Assembly: GCA_964587655.1 (NCBI GenBank)
Contig: CAZPMT010000053.1
Coordinates: 1-33,959, forward strand
Length of the DNA: 33,959 nucleotides
Source: CAZPMT01 sp964587655
GTDB lineage: Bacteria > Hydrogenedentota > Hydrogenedentia > Hydrogenedentales > SLHB01
Direction of reading: 5' to 3'
The notes below the pieces were generated by a model that did no database searches, was not told the DNA's origin, and saw only the letters and a program-made list of their open reading frames with translations. The translations under genes and the position numbers were made by a program. Positions 1 to 7,341 of this stretch are shown here, piece after piece (positions within the stretch are counted from its first letter, which is position 1; each line of letters opens with the position of its first letter).

Positions 1-718
1 AAACGAAAATCGGAGGCAGCATCATCATGCCCATCGCCATCAGCACGCTGGCCACGACCATGTCGATAATCAGAAACGGGATGTAGATGATAAACCCGAT
101 CTGAAACGATATGCGCAACTCGCTGAGAATAAAGGCAGGTATCAGGACGTGCGTCGGGACGTCGTCGGGCGTGTTCGGCCGGCCCAGCTTGGCGATCTCG
201 ATGAAAAGAGCCAGGTCGCGCGCGCCTACTTGCCTGAACATGAAAGAACGGATCGGTTTCAACGACTGGTTCAGGGCTTCCGTCGGGCTCGTGATCTCAC
301 CGCGCGCGTAGGGTTCGACCGCCTTGTTGTAGACCTCGCGGTACGTCGGCGCCATGATGAAGAAGGTAAGGAAGAGCGCCAACCCTATCAGCACCTGGTT
401 CGGCGGCGACTGCTGCGTGGCCATCGCCTGCCGCAGAAAACCGAGCACGACAATGATCCGCGTGAACGACGTCGTCATCACGAGGATTGCCGGCGCCAGC
501 GAGATGACCGTGATGACGAAGACGATCACCAACGTTGTGGAAATCTGCCGCGGTCCCGTGGCGTTCTGTGCGCCGCGAAGCAGATTCGACCAGAACCCCG
601 AATCGGCGTCCTGAGCCCATGCCCCCGATGCACACAGAACAAGCAGAAGCAGGACGATGCCCCCCGAGATATAACCTCGGGATTTCCGGCATGCCGTGGT
701 GGCGTTTTCTCTCAACAT
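1..718 (-). CDS. fliP: Flagellar export gate protein FliP (3' end off the left edge)
   Basis: FliP is an integral membrane subunit of the flagellar type III export gate (FliP5-FliQ4-FliR1). I translated the reverse strand directly. From the ATG at 718 there is a charged N-terminus, then a hydrophobic signal (GGIVLLLLVLCASGAWAQ). Typical FliP segments follow: SLAPAILVMTTSFTRIIVVLGFLRQA, the QQSPPNQVLIGLALFLTFF stretch, and QIGFIIYIPFLIIDMVVASVLM near the left edge. About 239 codons are present; the C-terminal transmembrane part is missing only because the window stops. It is the last gene seen in the motA-motB-fliL-fliN-fliO-fliP series, about 100 nt after fliO, and fliQ/fliR would be expected next. 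I saw no strong ribosome binding site, so the exact start is less sure than the identity. Confidence 0.93.
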   Translation of the reverse strand, partial: MLRENATTACRKSRGYISGGIVLLLLVLCASGAWAQDADSGFWSNLLRGAQNATGPRQISTTLVIVFVITVISLAPAILVMTTSFTRIIVVLGFLRQAMATQQSPPNQVLIGLALFLTFFIMAPTYREVYNKAVEPYARGEITSPTEALNQSLKPIRSFMFRQVGARDLALFIEIAKLGRPNTPDDVPTHVLIPAFILSELRISFQIGFIIYIPFLIIDMVVASVLMAMGMMMLPPIFV

Positions 719-819
719 CCCATCCAGTGTCCGGTGGAAAGACGCGCGCCGATTAACCGTCCGTGCACAATCAATCTAATTCAACAACCCATCGACCGAA
801 CCGTCGCCGGCGCAGGAGG

Positions 820-1581
820 TCATTCCGCCTTAGGGGGCCGAGGCGCCTCGTCGATGTACTTCTGCAGTCGTTCGATGTCCCTCTTCAGGGCCGAGACCTC
901 GGCGTCTTCCACGCTCGGCTCCGTCGGCGGCTCCTGAATGTTGCGCATGCTGGTCTTCAGTTGCTCCATGAAGCCCGCCACATCGACGGGCCCCTTCTCG
1001 TGATCCCCTTCTCGGACCAGGGCAAATGATTCGGCATCAAATTCGGCCAACGACGAGATCGAGTTCTGCGTCACCCCAACCACGATAACCTTGCCGCCGG
1101 TGCGGACGAAATGCAGACGCACCCGCGGCTCGAGATAGACCCTTCCCAAGATTGTCGCCAGCGTGGGCCCCGACAGGAGCGCCGAACGCTTCCCATGGCG
1201 CTTCAGAACGTAGGTCAACAAGAGAATAGTAGCCAGCACCAGCAGGAGCGCCGAAAACACGCGCGCTGCGCTGCGATACAGCGAGAATTCCGGAGCCGGC
1301 TGAGCCGCAGGCGCTTCCGGCCCGCGTCGCGACCGATCCATTTCAGCCCTGACCTGCTCGATCTTCTCGAGCTCCGGCGTAGTGGGCGCGGGAGCAACCG
1401 GTTTCTCCGGAAGTTTGCCGAGGTCAACCTTTGGCGGGACCGTTTGCTCAAATCCCGGCGCGGATTCCGTAGCGGGGGCTGCGCGCGGGGCGCTTTCCTG
1501 CGCCTGCGCCGCACACAGCATGCACGTTACAGCGCACAGCCAAAATGGACTGAAGAGCGGTATCCGCGCGCCTGGCCTCAT
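820..1581 (-). CDS. fliO: Flagellar biosynthesis protein FliO
   Basis: FliO helps assemble the FliP ring of the export gate. This 253-aa protein has an N-terminal signal-like hydrophobic segment (residues about 9-27), a long Pro/Ala/Glu-rich periplasmic linker, one strong transmembrane helix near residues 108-128 (VFSALLLVLATILLLTYVL), and a cytoplasmic domain with the FliO/MopB pattern (RVYLEPRVRLHFVRTGGKVIVVGVTQNSISSLAEF). The C-terminal 40 residues are charged and probably coiled. It is longer than minimal FliO proteins because of the linker. Its ATG overlaps the fliN stop by 4 nt (ATGA), which suggests translational coupling. FliO is poorly conserved, so the call rests on the membrane topology, the post-helix motif and the position between fliN and fliP. 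Confidence 0.88.
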   Translation of the reverse strand: MRPGARIPLFSPFWLCAVTCMLCAAQAQESAPRAAPATESAPGFEQTVPPKVDLGKLPEKPVAPAPTTPELEKIEQVRAEMDRSRRGPEAPAAQPAPEFSLYRSAARVFSALLLVLATILLLTYVLKRHGKRSALLSGPTLATILGRVYLEPRVRLHFVRTGGKVIVVGVTQNSISSLAEFDAESFALVREGDHEKGPVDVAGFMEQLKTSMRNIQEPPTEPSVEDAEVSALKRDIERLQKYIDEAPRPPKAE

Positions 1582-1922
1582 CCCTCGGGAGACTCCTTCT
1601 CTTCCAGCGCGGCGCCAATAATCTCACTAACTCGAACGTGCAACGAATCCGCGATAACCACTACCTCCCCCTTGGCCAACGGAATGCCGTTGACCTCGAT
1701 GTCCGTCATCTCTCCCGCAAGCCTGTCCAACTGAATCACGGACCCTTCGTGCAACTCGAGAATATCGCGGACGGAGATCATCGCCTCGCCAAGGTCGGCG
1801 GTGATTGCAAGCCGGACGTTCCTCAGGTCGCTAAAGCCCAGATGATCCGAAGGCGGAACGCCCGTCTGGACTACCTCATCGAACTCATGTTCGTGAGTCT
1901 GGGAAACACGGGACTCGTTCAT
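1578..1922 (-). CDS. fliN: Flagellar motor switch protein FliN
   Basis: FliN forms the lower C-ring of the rotor and contributes to export docking. The 114-aa protein is one SpoA/SurfaceA domain: about 30 variable residues, then the family core VRLAITADLGEAMISVRDILELHEGSVIQLDRLAGEMTDIEVNGIPLAKGEVVVIADSLHVRVSEI. The conserved L-x-L-D-x-x-A and N-G-x-x-(A/L)-x-G-E-V-V-V-(I/V) patterns are clear. Length matches short FliN proteins with no CheC-like extension. It overlaps fliL by 4 nt upstream and fliO by 4 nt downstream. FliM, the usual partner gene between fliL and fliN, is not present here and cannot be hidden in the 4-nt overlap. Confidence 0.94.
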   Translation of the reverse strand: MNESRVSQTHEHEFDEVVQTGVPPSDHLGFSDLRNVRLAITADLGEAMISVRDILELHEGSVIQLDRLAGEMTDIEVNGIPLAKGEVVVIADSLHVRVSEIIGAALEEKESPEG

Positions 1923-2455
1923 AGTGTGAACACGGTGAACTTGAGGTGAAGCACCTGGATCACCTTTATCTCCGGATTCGGTTCAGGCTGCAAACGGCGC
2001 AGCAGCGCGTTCGCCTGTTCACGGGCTTCATCGAGGATGCTCTTCTCGACAGCGGGATCGGCCAATTCCTCCTTCGTCCGGTTCCGATGCAGGTCCGACA
2101 GCATTGCCGTGAACCACTGCTTGTTCTTCTCGAGGAGCGCCTTTGTCTCCTCGTTCGCGCAGATCATGCTCGCAGTGTAGATCAACACGGCGTTCGGCGC
2201 ATTCGGATCGCTACTGACAACTGCGGTTTGCGCCTCCTCGAAATCGTGCGCCACGGCCCCCGCAGGAATGTTGTCGGAGAATTCCTCCGGCTCCGGCTCT
2301 TCCACGACTTCCAGTTTGGGCGCCAGGATGAACTTATAGATCGCCAAGCCCCCTGCCGTGGAAAAGATGACAAGAACCAGGACCACTATGATCTGCTTCA
2401 CGAAGCCCGGTAGTTTTCGCGCCGGCTTCGCCGCTGCTTTCGGTTCCTCACCCAT
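1919..2455 (-). CDS. fliL: Flagellar basal body-associated protein FliL
   Basis: FliL is an inner-membrane protein that rings the stator and modulates torque or stator stability. The 178-aa protein has a short Lys/Ala-rich cytoplasmic start, one transmembrane helix at residues about 20-44 (KQIIVVLVLVIFSTAGGLAIYKFI), an acidic linker (EVVEEPEPEEF), and a periplasmic domain ending in IKVIQVLHLKFTVFTL, the type of beta-strand terminus found in FliL. The periplasmic domain is diverged: the central part is helical and charged, so sequence similarity alone would be modest. Position after motB and the 4-nt overlap with fliN support the call. Confidence 0.85.
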   Translation of the reverse strand: MGEEPKAAAKPARKLPGFVKQIIVVLVLVIFSTAGGLAIYKFILAPKLEVVEEPEPEEFSDNIPAGAVAHDFEEAQTAVVSSDPNAPNAVLIYTASMICANEETKALLEKNKQWFTAMLSDLHRNRTKEELADPAVEKSILDEAREQANALLRRLQPEPNPEIKVIQVLHLKFTVFTL

Positions 2456-2623
2456 ACATGACCCTCGCTCTGCAAACCGTTGCCATGAGAACCTTCTTCT
2501 CCTCTAAGAGTGTGGACAAGGGGTGGCTACCCCTTGCCTCATCCGGTCTTGATTCTAGAGATCCGCGACCACCTTACGCAACGTCGCCCGCGCCCCGCCG
2601 CTTTTCACGACAAGGAGCGCTTC
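2456..2623. repeat. fliL-motB gap with hairpin repeat copy (GACAAGGGG family)
   Basis: This 168-nt non-coding gap inside the motA-fliP series contains an inverted repeat: CAAGGGGT at 2517-2524, a GGCT loop, and ACCCCTTG at 2529-2536. The arm is preceded by GTGGA, as in the copy upstream of flgB. Related imperfect hairpins occur at 4192-4211, 20414-20437 and 21338-21361. No T-run follows either arm, so it does not look like a simple intrinsic terminator. Confidence 0.7.
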
Positions 2624-3382
2624 CTAGGGCGCCGTGCTCGATGCCGGAACACTGCCGCCCACCTCCTCCTTCAGCTTGCCCATGCCGCCGTTCTCATCGC
2701 CCGCGCGCACGAGGATCTCGACGCGGCGATTTGCCTGCTTACCATCCTCCGTATCGTTCGTGGCCACCGGCTGACCGGGACCGCAGGCGACTATTTCGAA
2801 CTGCTCGATAGGCAAGCGGCCATACTTCTGAATACGGCGGGCGATGTTGTCCGCACGCGCATAACTGAGATCATAATTGTCCCGATACTTCGCGCTGTTG
2901 ACGAGAGGACGGCTATCCGTATGCCCGCGCACCTCGATGAAACTCCCCGGCACGTTCGAGAGAAGCTCCCCGACGCTCTGCAGCACCGGTCGCGACTCTT
3001 CCTTGACTTCGGCGCTGGCCGTGTCGAAAAGAAACCGGTTCGGAAGCACGATGCGCAGACCGCCCTCCTTGTCGTACTGGATCTTGATCTCCTGATCCTG
3101 GCCCAGCACCTGCATCTTCCTCTGAAGATCGCGCGCCACGTTCTCGATGGCCGCCGCAGGCCGAACGGACGGTCCCTCCGGCTGGACACCCGCACCTCCC
3201 GAAGCCGCCCCGAACGCCCCCTGAAGCGAAACGACCGCCTGGCTCAGTTTCCGTTCGCTGATCGTCGAGAAAGCCGCAAGCAGAACGAAGAACGCAAGCA
3301 ACAGGCTCATCATGTCGCCATACGTGACCATCCAGGCGGGTGCGCTGGCCGCCTCCACCGGCTTTCGCTGGCGCCTAAACAC
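2624..3382 (-). CDS. motB: Stator protein MotB (peptidoglycan-binding OmpA-like domain)
   Basis: MotB pairs with MotA to form the ion-driven stator and anchors it to peptidoglycan. The protein has the single N-terminal helix with its proton-binding aspartate (PAWMVTYGDMMSLLLAFFVLL), a periplasmic linker, and an OmpA/MotB domain with the hallmark VRGHTDSRPL and YDLSYARADNIARRI, ending in RRVEILV. I chose the GTG at 3382 (FRRQRKPVEAASAP...), giving about 252 aa: it places the charged N-terminus right before the membrane helix and overlaps the motA stop by 8 nt. The longer in-frame ATG at 3433 lies well inside motA and would add a non-homologous stretch. Ion specificity (H+ or Na+) cannot be told from sequence here. 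Confidence 0.93.
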   Translation of the reverse strand: MFRRQRKPVEAASAPAWMVTYGDMMSLLLAFFVLLAAFSTISERKLSQAVVSLQGAFGAASGGAGVQPEGPSVRPAAAIENVARDLQRKMQVLGQDQEIKIQYDKEGGLRIVLPNRFLFDTASAEVKEESRPVLQSVGELLSNVPGSFIEVRGHTDSRPLVNSAKYRDNYDLSYARADNIARRIQKYGRLPIEQFEIVACGPGQPVATNDTEDGKQANRRVEILVRAGDENGGMGKLKEEVGGSVPASSTAP

Positions 3383-4160
3383 TCGGATACACTCGCTCGG
3401 TGCGGATCCGTCCCCGGACAACCGGAGACACAAAAGACTTCAGCTTCTGCTCGACAACACGAGGGTTATCCCCCGACTGGATCGAGAGGATTCCCTCTAT
3501 AATGATCTCCTTTGTGAGGATCTCGTTCGCCGTTCGAACCTTCAGCTTCCCCGCCGCCGGAAGGAACAGCACATTGGCCATCAGCACGCCGTAAAGCGTC
3601 GTCAGGATCGCGACCGCAAGCCCGCTGCCGATCCGCGACGGATCATCCATCGTCGTCAGCATCTGCACCAAGCCAATCAGCGTTCCGATCATCCCGAACG
3701 CCGGAGCGTACGTCCCCATGGCTATCAGTATCGACTGGCCCAGGGCATGACGCTCCTCCATGAACGAGACCTCCGTCGTCATGATGTCCTTGATCAGTTC
3801 GGGCGACGAACCGTCGATGGCAAGATGGATTCCACGTTCGAGAAAACTGTCGCCGGCCTGTCGCGCATGCGTCTCCAGCGAGAGAATTCCCTCACGTCGC
3901 GAGATCGCCGAAAGACGCACGATCTTCTCGATGAGCGACTCCGGCACCGTGGGCCTATGAACGAACGCGTTCTTTACGGTGGCCAGAACACTCAGCACGT
4001 CGCTGAGCGGATAGTTCAACAAGGTCGAGGCGAGCGTGCCTCCAATCACGAGTATCGCCGAAGGGAGATTGAAAAAGATGCTCGCGTCGCCCCCCAGAAG
4101 AACGGTCGTGATGACAAGGCCGATGCCCGCCACCAATCCCACAATAGTCGCTATGTCCAT
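3375..4160 (-). CDS. motA: Stator protein MotA
   Basis: MotA is the four-helix stator subunit that couples ion flow to torque on FliG. The 261-aa product starts MDIATIVGLVAGIGLVITTVL, then IFFNLPSAILVIGGTLASTLL (helices 1-2). A cytoplasmic loop with charged residues follows (RREGILSLE), then helices 3-4 with the family motifs YAPAFGMIGTLIGLVQML and GLAVAILTTLYGVLMANVLFLPAAGKL. The ATG at 4160 was chosen because the protein then begins at the conserved first helix; the longer frame upstream runs through a low-quality region with a hairpin. It overlaps motB by 8 nt. It seems to begin the motA-fliP transcription unit, with a possible sigma-54 element about 125-137 nt upstream. Confidence 0.94.
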   Translation of the reverse strand: MDIATIVGLVAGIGLVITTVLLGGDASIFFNLPSAILVIGGTLASTLLNYPLSDVLSVLATVKNAFVHRPTVPESLIEKIVRLSAISRREGILSLETHARQAGDSFLERGIHLAIDGSSPELIKDIMTTEVSFMEERHALGQSILIAMGTYAPAFGMIGTLIGLVQMLTTMDDPSRIGSGLAVAILTTLYGVLMANVLFLPAAGKLKVRTANEILTKEIIIEGILSIQSGDNPRVVEQKLKSFVSPVVRGRIRTERVYPSV

Positions 4161-4191
4161 ATGCTCTTCGCCTGTCCTCCAGGAGTCTCGA

Positions 4192-4211
4192 CAAGGGCCT
4201 GCAGCCCCTTG
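4192..4211. repeat. Hairpin repeat copy upstream of motA
   Basis: CAAGGG at 4192-4197 and CCCTTG at 4206-4211 form an inverted repeat with a short loop, in the leader of motA. It belongs to the same CAAGGG/CCCTTG hairpin family as 2517-2536, 20414-20437 and 21338-21361. No poly-T tract follows in the motA direction. Confidence 0.6.
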
Positions 4212-4283
4212 CCGTAACGCGCGCATTCTAGCACCGACGGGCGAGCAACATCCACAGTCAAACTCGCGTGAACCGATAAGATC

Positions 4284-4298
4284 GCAAGCGATAGGCCG
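4284..4298 (-). promoter_or_regulatory. Possible weak sigma-54 promoter for motA
   Basis: On the minus strand the sequence reads cGGCCTATCGCTTGCg. The GG and GC dinucleotides are separated by exactly 10 nt, as in -24/-12 sigma-54 promoters, and TTGC matches the -12 box. The -24 box is degenerate (CGGCC instead of TGGCA). It lies about 125 nt upstream of the motA ATG. Support comes mostly from the much better element in front of flgB. Confidence 0.3.
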
Positions 4299-4463
4299 AT
4301 ATCCTCTCCGCGCATGGAATCGCCTGGCACGGATACCTCGTTTTCGTTGCAAGCGTCAGCGCGAATTTCCTGTGGAGCAACGACTGGAACTACATCCATG
4401 GTCTCTCGGAGTTCTGGATCACTGCATCGCTTCTTCTGATTGAAAGCCCTCGTAGTAACTCGT

Positions 4464-4492
4464 TTGACGCGGCGACGCATCTGCGGCATAAT
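4464..4492 (+). promoter_or_regulatory. Sigma-70-type promoter for the DUF4160/DUF2442 genes
   Basis: TTGACG (4464-4469) and CATAAT (4487-4492) are separated by exactly 17 nt. Transcription would start about 7 nt later, at 4499-4500, next to the ATG at 4501, so the mRNA may be nearly leaderless. The same spacing and -10 hexamer occur at 21744-21772 in front of the lipoprotein gene. Confidence 0.6.
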
Positions 4493-4500
4493 CAGGGGCG

Positions 4501-4758
4501 ATGCCCACGATACTCATAGTCTCGGGATGGCGCTTCTTCTTCTACGCCAATGAGCGAAATGAACCAATCCATGTTCATTGCCAGAAAGCAGAGGCAGAAG
4601 CCAAGTATTGGCTGGATGTCGACAGCTATGATGCCCTTGAGGCGCACTGCTACAACATGAGCCCAGCCGACAAACGAACGGTGAGAAGGATCATCTTCGA
4701 CCACTTCGACTACCTTGTTGACCAGTGGAACGACTTCCAGGAGCGAATAAATGGATAG
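4501..4758 (+). CDS. DUF4160 family small protein
   Basis: This 85-aa protein matches the DUF4160 pattern: MPTIL....GWRFFFYANERNEPIHVHCQKAEAEAKYWL, with the FYSNE/EPxHVHV-like core, and a helical C-terminus (DKRTVRRIIFDHFDYLVDQWNDF). DUF4160 genes are typically found next to DUF2442 genes, in many copies per genome; the pair is often discussed as toxin-antitoxin-like, but its activity is not established. Here the stop overlaps the DUF2442 start by 8 nt, exactly that arrangement. It is the first gene after the promoter at 4464-4492 and runs opposite to the flagellar genes. Confidence 0.88.
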   Translation: MPTILIVSGWRFFFYANERNEPIHVHCQKAEAEAKYWLDVDSYDALEAHCYNMSPADKRTVRRIIFDHFDYLVDQWNDFQERING

Positions 4759-5008
4759 AGCGCACAATGTGGAGAGCATTGCCTTCTCCGGTACGGCAAT
4801 GCAGTTGCGCGTCGACGGAAGAGACTACAAGATCGACATCTCGTGTAAATCCGACCGCCTTGCGCACGCCACGCCGGAGCAGCAACTCGTCTTCGTGGTA
4901 TCGCCGTCAGGGTATGGCATTCATTGGCCCCAGATCGACGAAGACCTTTCTATTGACGGTCTGATTGGCGTCACATACGAGCATCCCAAGACGAAGGCTA
5001 TAGCGTGA
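4751..5008 (+). CDS. DUF2442 family small protein
   Basis: This 85-aa protein has the DUF2442 layout: a first strand region with VESIAFSGTAMQLRVDGRDYKIDI, a middle helix, and the conserved GYGIHWPQIDEDLSIDGLIG motif (W-P-x-I-D-E-D-x-S-x-x-G-L). The ATG overlaps the DUF4160 stop region (ATGGATAG), which suggests coupled translation. The two proteins probably act as a pair. Molecular function is unknown; DNA-binding antitoxin-like roles have been proposed for related families, and nothing here decides that. Confidence 0.88.
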   Translation: MDRAHNVESIAFSGTAMQLRVDGRDYKIDISCKSDRLAHATPEQQLVFVVSPSGYGIHWPQIDEDLSIDGLIGVTYEHPKTKAIA

Positions 5009-5072
5009 CAGACCCGGGAAACAGACAGGTCATGTTGCATCGTCACTCCGGAACTCCTTTGGGAGGAAAACA

Positions 5073-5288
5073 ATGAAACCATCTAAACCATCACCGCCAA
5101 CGCCTGATGCCATTGTCGACGAAATTCGAGCCATCCGGGCAAAGCTGTCGGCTCGTTTCGACAACGATATTGACAAGCTCTGCGAATACCTGCGTCGGAA
5201 GGAAGCGGAATACGGGGACCGCGTCGTTCAGCCCGGGACCCTTACTTGCAAGAGGCTGCGGGGCGTTGCCCCTGGAAAACGAGGATAG
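5073..5288 (+). CDS. Small antitoxin-like protein with an abnormal C-terminus
   Basis: A good ribosome binding site (GGGAGGAAAACA) precedes the ATG. Residues 1-52 resemble small hypothetical proteins common beside toxin-antitoxin-type genes: PTPDAIVDEIRAIRAKL followed by SARFDNDIDKLCEYLRRKE and AEYGDRVVQ. From residue 53 the sequence changes to PGTLTCKRLRGVAPGKRG, which has no such look and is encoded by DNA with a GGGGC-GTT-GCCCC hairpin (5260-5272). I infer that the normal 3' end was replaced by a rearrangement that also put the 5S rRNA remnant directly downstream. It follows DUF2442 by 64 nt and may share its transcript. Confidence 0.6.
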   Translation: MKPSKPSPPTPDAIVDEIRAIRAKLSARFDNDIDKLCEYLRRKEAEYGDRVVQPGTLTCKRLRGVAPGKRG

Positions 5289-5409
5289 CCTTACCATGTC
5301 TTCGGTTCCATGGCCTGCCGTTCCTATTCCGAACACGGCAGTTAAGTCCACCAGCGCCCATGGTACTGCGCGAGTGACTACGTGGGAGACAGTAGGCCAT
5401 CGCCGGCTC
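5288..5409 (+). rRNA. Lone 5S rRNA gene, 5' part degenerate or replaced
   Basis: Positions 5316-5409 carry the strongest 5S hallmarks: helix III and loop B/C (CTGCCGTTCCTATTCCGAAC then ACGGCAGTTAAG), the CAGCGCCCATGGTACTGC segment, loop E and helix IV (GTGGGAGACAGTAGG), and a 3' arm ending CCATCGCCGGCTC. The 5' arm should be complementary to that 3' end (about GCCGGYGATGG) and should form helix II with CCACCAGCGC, but 5288-5315 does neither well. No 16S, 23S or tRNA lies nearby. It may be a pseudogene, a 5'-truncated copy or a rearrangement scar. Confidence 0.7.
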
Positions 5410-5580
5410 AATACTTGAACCCCGTAATTCACGGAAGTGGACTGCTGGGTTCTTGTTCAGGGTGCTCGTAGACAACTCGTCGCCCACACTTGCGTTGCAG
5501 CATTTCTTGACATCTTCCTCGTGCGGCGGCCACAATGCAATGAACCTGTGAACGATTACCAACCAAAGAAAGGTCAGTTC

Positions 5581-7341
5581 ATGAGCACACATTTATGCTT
5601 CCTTACGCTTGCCGTGGTGTGGTCGGTTTCAGGGTCGGCCGAGATCGTGTATGTGGACCGCGCGAACACATCGGGGGTGGAGGACGGGACGACGTGGCAG
5701 AAGGCGTTCAATACGATTCAAGAGGGCGTTGATGCCGCATCGGCGGGCGGCGGTGAAGTTTGGGTGGCCGCGGGAACCTATGATGAAGGGCGCACTTCGA
5801 GCGCCACGGGATCGTTGGTGATGTGGCCCAACGTGGAGATTTACGGGGGATTCCTGGGGCTTGCGCCCGGCGGCGGCGAGACCTTGCGCGACGAGCGCGA
5901 CTGGGCGGCCCACCCCACAATCATAGATGGCGCGAACGGACGTGGTGTCGGCTTGCGCGCGATTCATGTGGTCTCGGGGGAGAACAATGCCCGGTTGGAC
6001 GGTTTCACCGTGACGGGCGGCGACGCGAACAGCGGGGCGAATTATCCTTTGGAGTATGCGGGCGGGGGCATGATGAACTGGATGGTTTCGCCGACTGTGG
6101 CAAACTGCATTTTCACCGAGAACGATGCCGGATTTGGGGCCGGGATGGGAAACGGTGGCGACGGAGCAGACCCCGTGGTCTCCGGCTGCACCTTCATCAA
6201 CAACCGTGCTCATACCTTCCCTGTGCCGGACGTCTTGGGAATTGGCGGCGGGATGGGAAACGCCTATGACTCAAGTCCCGTGGTCGTAGGCTGCACCTTC
6301 GAAGGAAACACGGCCGAGAGCTTCGGTGGCGGCATGTACAATTACAGCGCCTCCACCCCGGACGTCGAAGGCTGCCTGTTTGTAAATAACCAGTCAACGC
6401 TGTTCGGCGGCGGGATGTTCGGCTACCTCAGCGTCGTGGCCAACGTGCGCAATTGCCGCTTCTTCAATAACACATCGGCAACCGGCGGTGGCATGGACTT
6501 TGAGGGAACAAGTACCGTCAACCTTACGAACTGCGTGTTTTCCGGAAATAACGGAACAACGCGGTGCGGCGGCGTAAGGCCGTACAATTCGGTCGTCGTG
6601 GCGATCAATTGTTCTTTCATGGACAACTTGGGGGGCGAGAACAGCACCATCCGTTTGGACGCAACTTCGACGTTGACGCTGCGGAACAGTATTGTCTGGA
6701 GCGCGAGTTCGACCCCCGTAAACGTCGTGTCCGGCTCGGCCACCGTGACGTATTCGGACGTGACGGGCGGGTACCCCGGGACCGGCAATATTGATACCAA
6801 CCCACTGTTTGTGAATCCCGCAGGTTTCGACCTCCGTCTGAACCCTGGCTCCCCCTGCATTGACGCGGGCGATCCGGTGCAGTCGCCCCCGGTGCCCGCA
6901 ACGGACCTGCGCGGCGTGTCGCGGCCACAGGGCCTCCGCGTGGACATGGGCGCATATGAATACGATGCGACTGAGCCGACGTTTGTGAATATCACCTCGT
7001 CGCCCGACACGGCGCGCCCCGGCGAGACGGTGCAGATCACCTTTGATTCTTCGGAATCTTTGTTGGAGGAACCCGCGGTGGACGTGAATGGCAATCCGGC
7101 CGTTGTGGTTGGCGGGAAGACCGCGTACACCTACGAATACACCGTCTTGCCATCGGATCAGCCGGGTTCCGCGACCATTGAAATCACGGGCGAGGATATC
7201 GCGGGCAATGTGGGCACGACCAGCACCGACACCGCCCTCACCATCGCCGAGCCAGAAATCGTGCCGCTGTACGCGTGGCCTGCGGGAATCCTCCTGCTCA
7301 CCGTCGGCACGTGCCTGCTCGGAAAATCCCGGAAGAATTAG
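5581..7341 (+). CDS. Secreted right-handed beta-helix protein with C-terminal membrane anchor
   Basis: I chose the ATG at 5581, preceded by AGAAAGG at 7-nt spacing, because it gives a signal peptide (MSTHLCFLTLAVVWSVSGSA) followed by EIVYVDRANTSG. The 586-aa product then has the start of a parallel beta-helix (TWQKAFNTIQEGVDAASAGG) and about seven coil repeats of the type FxxNxAxxxGGGM (for example FEGNTAESFGGGM, FVNNQSTLFGGGM), similar in style to chlamydial Pmp repeats. A short NPLFVNPAG...LNPGSPCIDAGDP...DLRGVSRP...DMGAYEYD segment, typical of such proteins, closes the helix. An Ig-like region (TSSPDTARPGETVQITFDSS) and a hydrophobic tail with basic end (WPAGILLLTVGTCLLGKSRKN) follow. It is probably exported and anchored at the cell surface. 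Ligand or enzymatic activity is unknown. Confidence 0.85.
   Translation: MSTHLCFLTLAVVWSVSGSAEIVYVDRANTSGVEDGTTWQKAFNTIQEGVDAASAGGGEVWVAAGTYDEGRTSSATGSLVMWPNVEIYGGFLGLAPGGGETLRDERDWAAHPTIIDGANGRGVGLRAIHVVSGENNARLDGFTVTGGDANSGANYPLEYAGGGMMNWMVSPTVANCIFTENDAGFGAGMGNGGDGADPVVSGCTFINNRAHTFPVPDVLGIGGGMGNAYDSSPVVVGCTFEGNTAESFGGGMYNYSASTPDVEGCLFVNNQSTLFGGGMFGYLSVVANVRNCRFFNNTSATGGGMDFEGTSTVNLTNCVFSGNNGTTRCGGVRPYNSVVVAINCSFMDNLGGENSTIRLDATSTLTLRNSIVWSASSTPVNVVSGSATVTYSDVTGGYPGTGNIDTNPLFVNPAGFDLRLNPGSPCIDAGDPVQSPPVPATDLRGVSRPQGLRVDMGAYEYDATEPTFVNITSSPDTARPGETVQITFDSSESLLEEPAVDVNGNPAVVVGGKTAYTYEYTVLPSDQPGSATIEITGEDIAGNVGTTSTDTALTIAEPEIVPLYAWPAGILLLTVGTCLLGKSRKN

Larger units (their letters stand above)
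4161..4463. other. Non-coding boundary between motA and the accessory island
   Basis: About 300 nt lie between the motA start and the plus-strand promoter at 4464. Apart from the hairpin (4192-4211) and the weak sigma-54-like element (4284-4298) I see no convincing gene. The antisense frames here lack family resemblance. This is the left edge of the interruption between motA and flgE. Confidence 0.5.

Noticed and set aside
4321..4350. TGGCACGGATA on the plus strand considered as a sigma-54 -24 box
   Set aside because: The nearest TTGC is too far away; the GG-N10-GC spacing is not met.
4151..4489. 112-codon minus-strand frame upstream of motA
   Set aside because: It overlaps the motA start, a hairpin and a promoter on the other strand; composition is not protein-like.
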